Source: Acidimicrobiia bacterium (GTDB taxonomy: Bacteria > Actinomycetota > Acidimicrobiia > Spongiisociales > UBA5794). From it: DNA of 60,054 nt. Below are positions 57,554 to 60,054 of the stretch, in pieces. The stretch is from contig JASJDZ010000014.1 of NCBI GenBank assembly GCA_030065575.1, positions 1 to 60,054 of the forward strand, in the 5' to 3' direction. How positions within the stretch are numbered: the stretch's first letter is position 1; each line of letters opens with the position of its first letter. The position numbers were made by a program, and so were the translations under genes. The notes below the pieces were generated by a model. It ran no database searches and was not told where the DNA came from. It saw only the letters and a list, made by a program, of their open reading frames with translations.

Positions 57554-59923
57554 ATGGCTACAGAAGGCTTCTACCTGGGTGGCGTCGTCGATGCGGCGAC
57601 CGGCGAGCGTACCGGAGACATCGTTGACTACGACCCCGGCGATCTGACCACCCACGGTGTCATCGTCGGCATGACCGGCTCGGGGAAGACCGGCCTCGGC
57701 ATCATCTACCTCGAAGAGGCCCTGCTATCGGGTATCCCGACGCTCATCCTCGACCCCAAGGGTGACATGACCAACCTCATGCTCACCTTCCCCGACCTTC
57801 TCCCTGCCAACTTCGAGCCGTGGGTCGACGAGGGCGAAGCTCGCAAGGAGGGCAAGACAGCCGGGGAGCTGGCCACGGAAAAAGCCGAGCTCTGGCGCAA
57901 AGGCCTCGGTTGGTGGGACCAGGATGGGACCCGTATCCGGGAACTACGGGACAAAGCCGGCTTCACGATCTATACCCCGGGTTCCGAGTCCGGAGTACCA
58001 CTCAACATCATCGGCTCCCTCGCCTGTCCCGACACAAGCTGGGACACCGAAGCCGAAACGCTCCGCGACGAGATCGAGGGGTTCGTCTCCGGCTTGCTGG
58101 GCCTGGTCGGAATCGAGGCCGACCCGATCTCCTCACGCGAGCACATACTCATCGCCAACCTCGTCGAGCACGCCTGGCGTGCCGGCAGGGACCTCGACAT
58201 GGCCACCCTGCTCGCCGAGATCCAACGCCCTCCCCTCCGCAAACTCGGCGTGTTCGACCTCGACACGTTCTTTCCGGAGAAGGAGCGGCTCGAGTTGGCG
58301 ATGCAACTCAATGGACTGGTGGCGTCACCGGCCTTCTCCAGCTGGGTGCAGGGCCCCGATCTCGACATCGAGAAGCTGCTTTGGCAGGACGGCAAGCCGC
58401 AGGCGGCAATCGTCTACCTCGCCCACCTCAGCGACGAGGAACGCCAGTTCATCGTCACGCTCATCCTCTCCAAGGTCATCACCTGGATGCGGTCACAGGC
58501 GGGTACCGGCGATCTGCGTGCCCTCGTCTACATGGATGAGGTCTTCGGGTTCGTTCCCCCGACCGCCGAGCCTCCCGCCAAGAAGCCAATCCTCACCATG
58601 CTCAAGCAAGCGCGCGCATTCGGAGTCGGGATGTTGCTCTCCACTCAGAACCCGGTCGATCTCGACTACAAGGCCATGTCGAACGCGGGCACCTGGTGTA
58701 TCGGCAGGTTGCAGACCGAACGCGACAAGGCACGGATTCTCGAGGCACTGCAATCGGCTCGCGGCGACACAGACGTATCCGAGTTGGACCGCACCATCTC
58801 CGGGCTGGACAAGCGACAGTTCCTCCTGCACAACACTCGCGAGCCGGAGCCGATCCTGTTCACAACTCGTTGGGCACTCTCATACCTGCGGGGGCCGCTC
58901 ACCCGTGCGCAGATCGCAACGCTGACCTCATATGAACCGCCGCCACCTTCGGCGCCGGACCAGCGACCCGCCGAGCAGGAGCCAGCCCCGGAGCTCTCCA
59001 GTGACGAGACGCCGGTCATGCCTAAGGTGCCCGACTCGGTGCCGGTCTATCACCTCGCCCCCGATGCGCCGTGGGCAAATCGATTCGAGCTGAATCCGGG
59101 TTCGAACAGACACGTCGCTGCCCTGGCGGCCCGGGTGAGCCTTACCTATGACGAGCGAGTTGCCGACCTAGTGCACCAGGAGGAGTGGGAAGCGGTAGTC
59201 ACGCCGCTCGGCAGTAGGTTCGATGCTGCGCAGGCGGTGTACGTCGACTACGACGATCGGGACTTCTCAGCAACCGCTCCCGAAGAAGCTGTCTACGTCA
59301 TCCCGGAAGGCGCCATCGAGAAGGCGTCCTACTGGAAGAGCGCTGGGAGTGCGCTGAAAGACTTCCTCCACAGAGGGCAGAAGATCACGATCTTCAAGAA
59401 TGCCGACCTCAAGCTGTACTCACGGGTCGGAGAATCTGAGCAGGACTTCCTCACCCGATGTGATGAGGTGGCTCAGGAACGAGCTGACGAGGAGTCCGCC
59501 AAGCTGCGCGACAAGTACGAGCGGCGGTTCAAGACGCTGCGCGACCAGGCGGCGGCCGCTGAGCGCCGAGCTGAGGAACTAGAGGTCGACCTCGCCGGCA
59601 GCAAGCAGCGCGAGATCATCGATGGAGCATCGTCGGTGATCAACATCCTGCTCGGGCGCCGCAGCACCAGGTCCGTCACCGGAACGGCTCGCAACCGCAG
59701 CGCAACTCGATCGAAGGAGGCCCGCCTGCGCACTGCCCAGGCGAAGGCCGACGACAAGTACGCGGCGCTCGCCGATCTCGAAGCCGAACTGGTCGAAGAG
59801 TTCGAGGAGATCAACGACCGTTGGGAGGAGCGGGGCGAGACCGTCACTCCGATGGAAGTTGGATTGGAGAAGGCCGACATTCAGGTGATCGAATTGTCGC
59901 TCCTCTGGCTACCGATCGAATGA
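57554..59923 (+). CDS. HerA/FtsK-superfamily ATPase with coiled-coil tail
   Basis: 789 residues. Walker A GMTGSGKT (39-46, K45), LILDPKGDMTNL as the second nucleotide motif, Walker B LVYMDEVFG (D328, E329) and the sensor/arginine region LLSTQNPVDLDYKAM. This is the HerA-type DNA-pumping ATPase core, about residues 10-470. The rest has a Pro-rich linker (~455-500), an unassigned middle domain, then charged coiled coils around 640-690 and 725-770 (KLRDKYERRFKTLRDQAAAAERRAEELEV is typical in composition). No NurA nuclease or other partner is seen nearby. Probably acts on DNA or a membrane-associated substrate; the role is unknown. Confidence 0.75.
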   Translation: MATEGFYLGGVVDAATGERTGDIVDYDPGDLTTHGVIVGMTGSGKTGLGIIYLEEALLSGIPTLILDPKGDMTNLMLTFPDLLPANFEPWVDEGEARKEGKTAGELATEKAELWRKGLGWWDQDGTRIRELRDKAGFTIYTPGSESGVPLNIIGSLACPDTSWDTEAETLRDEIEGFVSGLLGLVGIEADPISSREHILIANLVEHAWRAGRDLDMATLLAEIQRPPLRKLGVFDLDTFFPEKERLELAMQLNGLVASPAFSSWVQGPDLDIEKLLWQDGKPQAAIVYLAHLSDEERQFIVTLILSKVITWMRSQAGTGDLRALVYMDEVFGFVPPTAEPPAKKPILTMLKQARAFGVGMLLSTQNPVDLDYKAMSNAGTWCIGRLQTERDKARILEALQSARGDTDVSELDRTISGLDKRQFLLHNTREPEPILFTTRWALSYLRGPLTRAQIATLTSYEPPPPSAPDQRPAEQEPAPELSSDETPVMPKVPDSVPVYHLAPDAPWANRFELNPGSNRHVAALAARVSLTYDERVADLVHQEEWEAVVTPLGSRFDAAQAVYVDYDDRDFSATAPEEAVYVIPEGAIEKASYWKSAGSALKDFLHRGQKITIFKNADLKLYSRVGESEQDFLTRCDEVAQERADEESAKLRDKYERRFKTLRDQAAAAERRAEELEVDLAGSKQREIIDGASSVINILLGRRSTRSVTGTARNRSATRSKEARLRTAQAKADDKYAALADLEAELVEEFEEINDRWEERGETVTPMEVGLEKADIQVIELSLLWLPIE

Positions 59924-59989
59924 CGCGCCGATTGCGACGGCGAGCAGCCGCAAAGCCGTAGACTTCGTGACCGAGCAAGGCAGGGACCA

Positions 59990-60054
59990 ATGAACAATCG
60001 CCCGGCAATCGTCCAGATCGACGAACACACCACAGAGGAAGAGACCAGCGTCAC
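59990..60054 (+). CDS. Start of an unidentified gene (truncated by the window edge)
   Basis: ATG 59990 with an AGGGA run just upstream and 21 codons to the window end (NNRPAIVQIDEHTTEEETSV). Too short to classify; it is 66 bases after the HerA-like gene and probably co-transcribed. Confidence 0.4.
   Translation, partial: MNNRPAIVQIDEHTTEEETSV

Noticed and set aside
1-60054. Prophage, insertion sequence or integrative element
   Set aside because: No transposase, integrase, phage structural gene or att-like flanking repeat was found; the gene content is chromosomal housekeeping and metabolism.

Overview
The window is high-GC, gene-dense bacterial chromosome with little intergenic space. It looks like an actinobacterium of the Acidimicrobiia type. 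The signs are the codon use, many GTG/TTG starts, 4-base ATGA overlaps, an OmpR/HAMP-kinase pair of the MprAB type, and many genes whose only visible promoter element is a TAnnnT hexamer 6-7 nt before the start codon (leaderless mRNAs). No rRNA, tRNA, CRISPR array, phage or transposase gene was seen. The lineage call is inference.

Layout. 1-5.4 kb (minus): a System I cytochrome c maturation operon, ccmA-B-C-D-E-F-H and a CcmI-like gene cut by the window edge; thioredoxin is divergent. 5.9-8.9 kb: a DUF2007-like protein and a TldE/TldD protease pair. 9-13.6 kb: two orphan histidine kinases with related kinase cores flanking a flavin nitroreductase. 13.6-18 kb: Nudix hydrolase, YceH-like DUF480 protein, glycerate 2-kinase, DinG-like helicase. 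18-20 kb: an MprAB-like two-component system. 20-28.2 kb: small Zn-binding protein, leaderless zwf, TPR protein, M20 peptidase, lipoprotein, class II photolyase, NYN-LOTUS protein. 28.2-30 kb: ABC-2 exporter. 30-35 kb: a MacAB-like export locus whose adaptor carries two peptidoglycan-binding domains, with two paralogous lipoproteins. 35-36.8 kb: psuK-psuG. 36.8-36.9 kb: a composite palindromic repeat. 36.9-39.4 kb: a split XdhC and a cN-II type 5'-nucleotidase. 39.6-41.6 kb: a beta-solenoid membrane protein with xseB-xseA. 41.6-47 kb: ClC transporter, manC and small membrane proteins.

46.9-57.4 kb is the most interesting part. It is an alpha-glucoside locus with a solute-binding lipoprotein, two MalF/MalG-type permeases, a GH13_18 phosphorylase resembling glucosylglycerate/sucrose phosphorylases, a GT4 glycosyltransferase and a novel GT-A-like protein. 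Its regulator fuses a GntR winged helix directly to a cytoplasmic copy of a MalE-type solute-binding domain. A 20-nt motif (TTGTCGT-N8-GTCAA) occurs both before the regulator and before the phosphorylase and is a candidate operator. The importer would bring in a glucoside, the phosphorylase would split it to glucose 1-phosphate, and the fused SBP domain would sense it inside the cell.

57.5-60 kb holds a HerA/FtsK-superfamily ATPase with a coiled-coil tail, then the first codons of a further gene.
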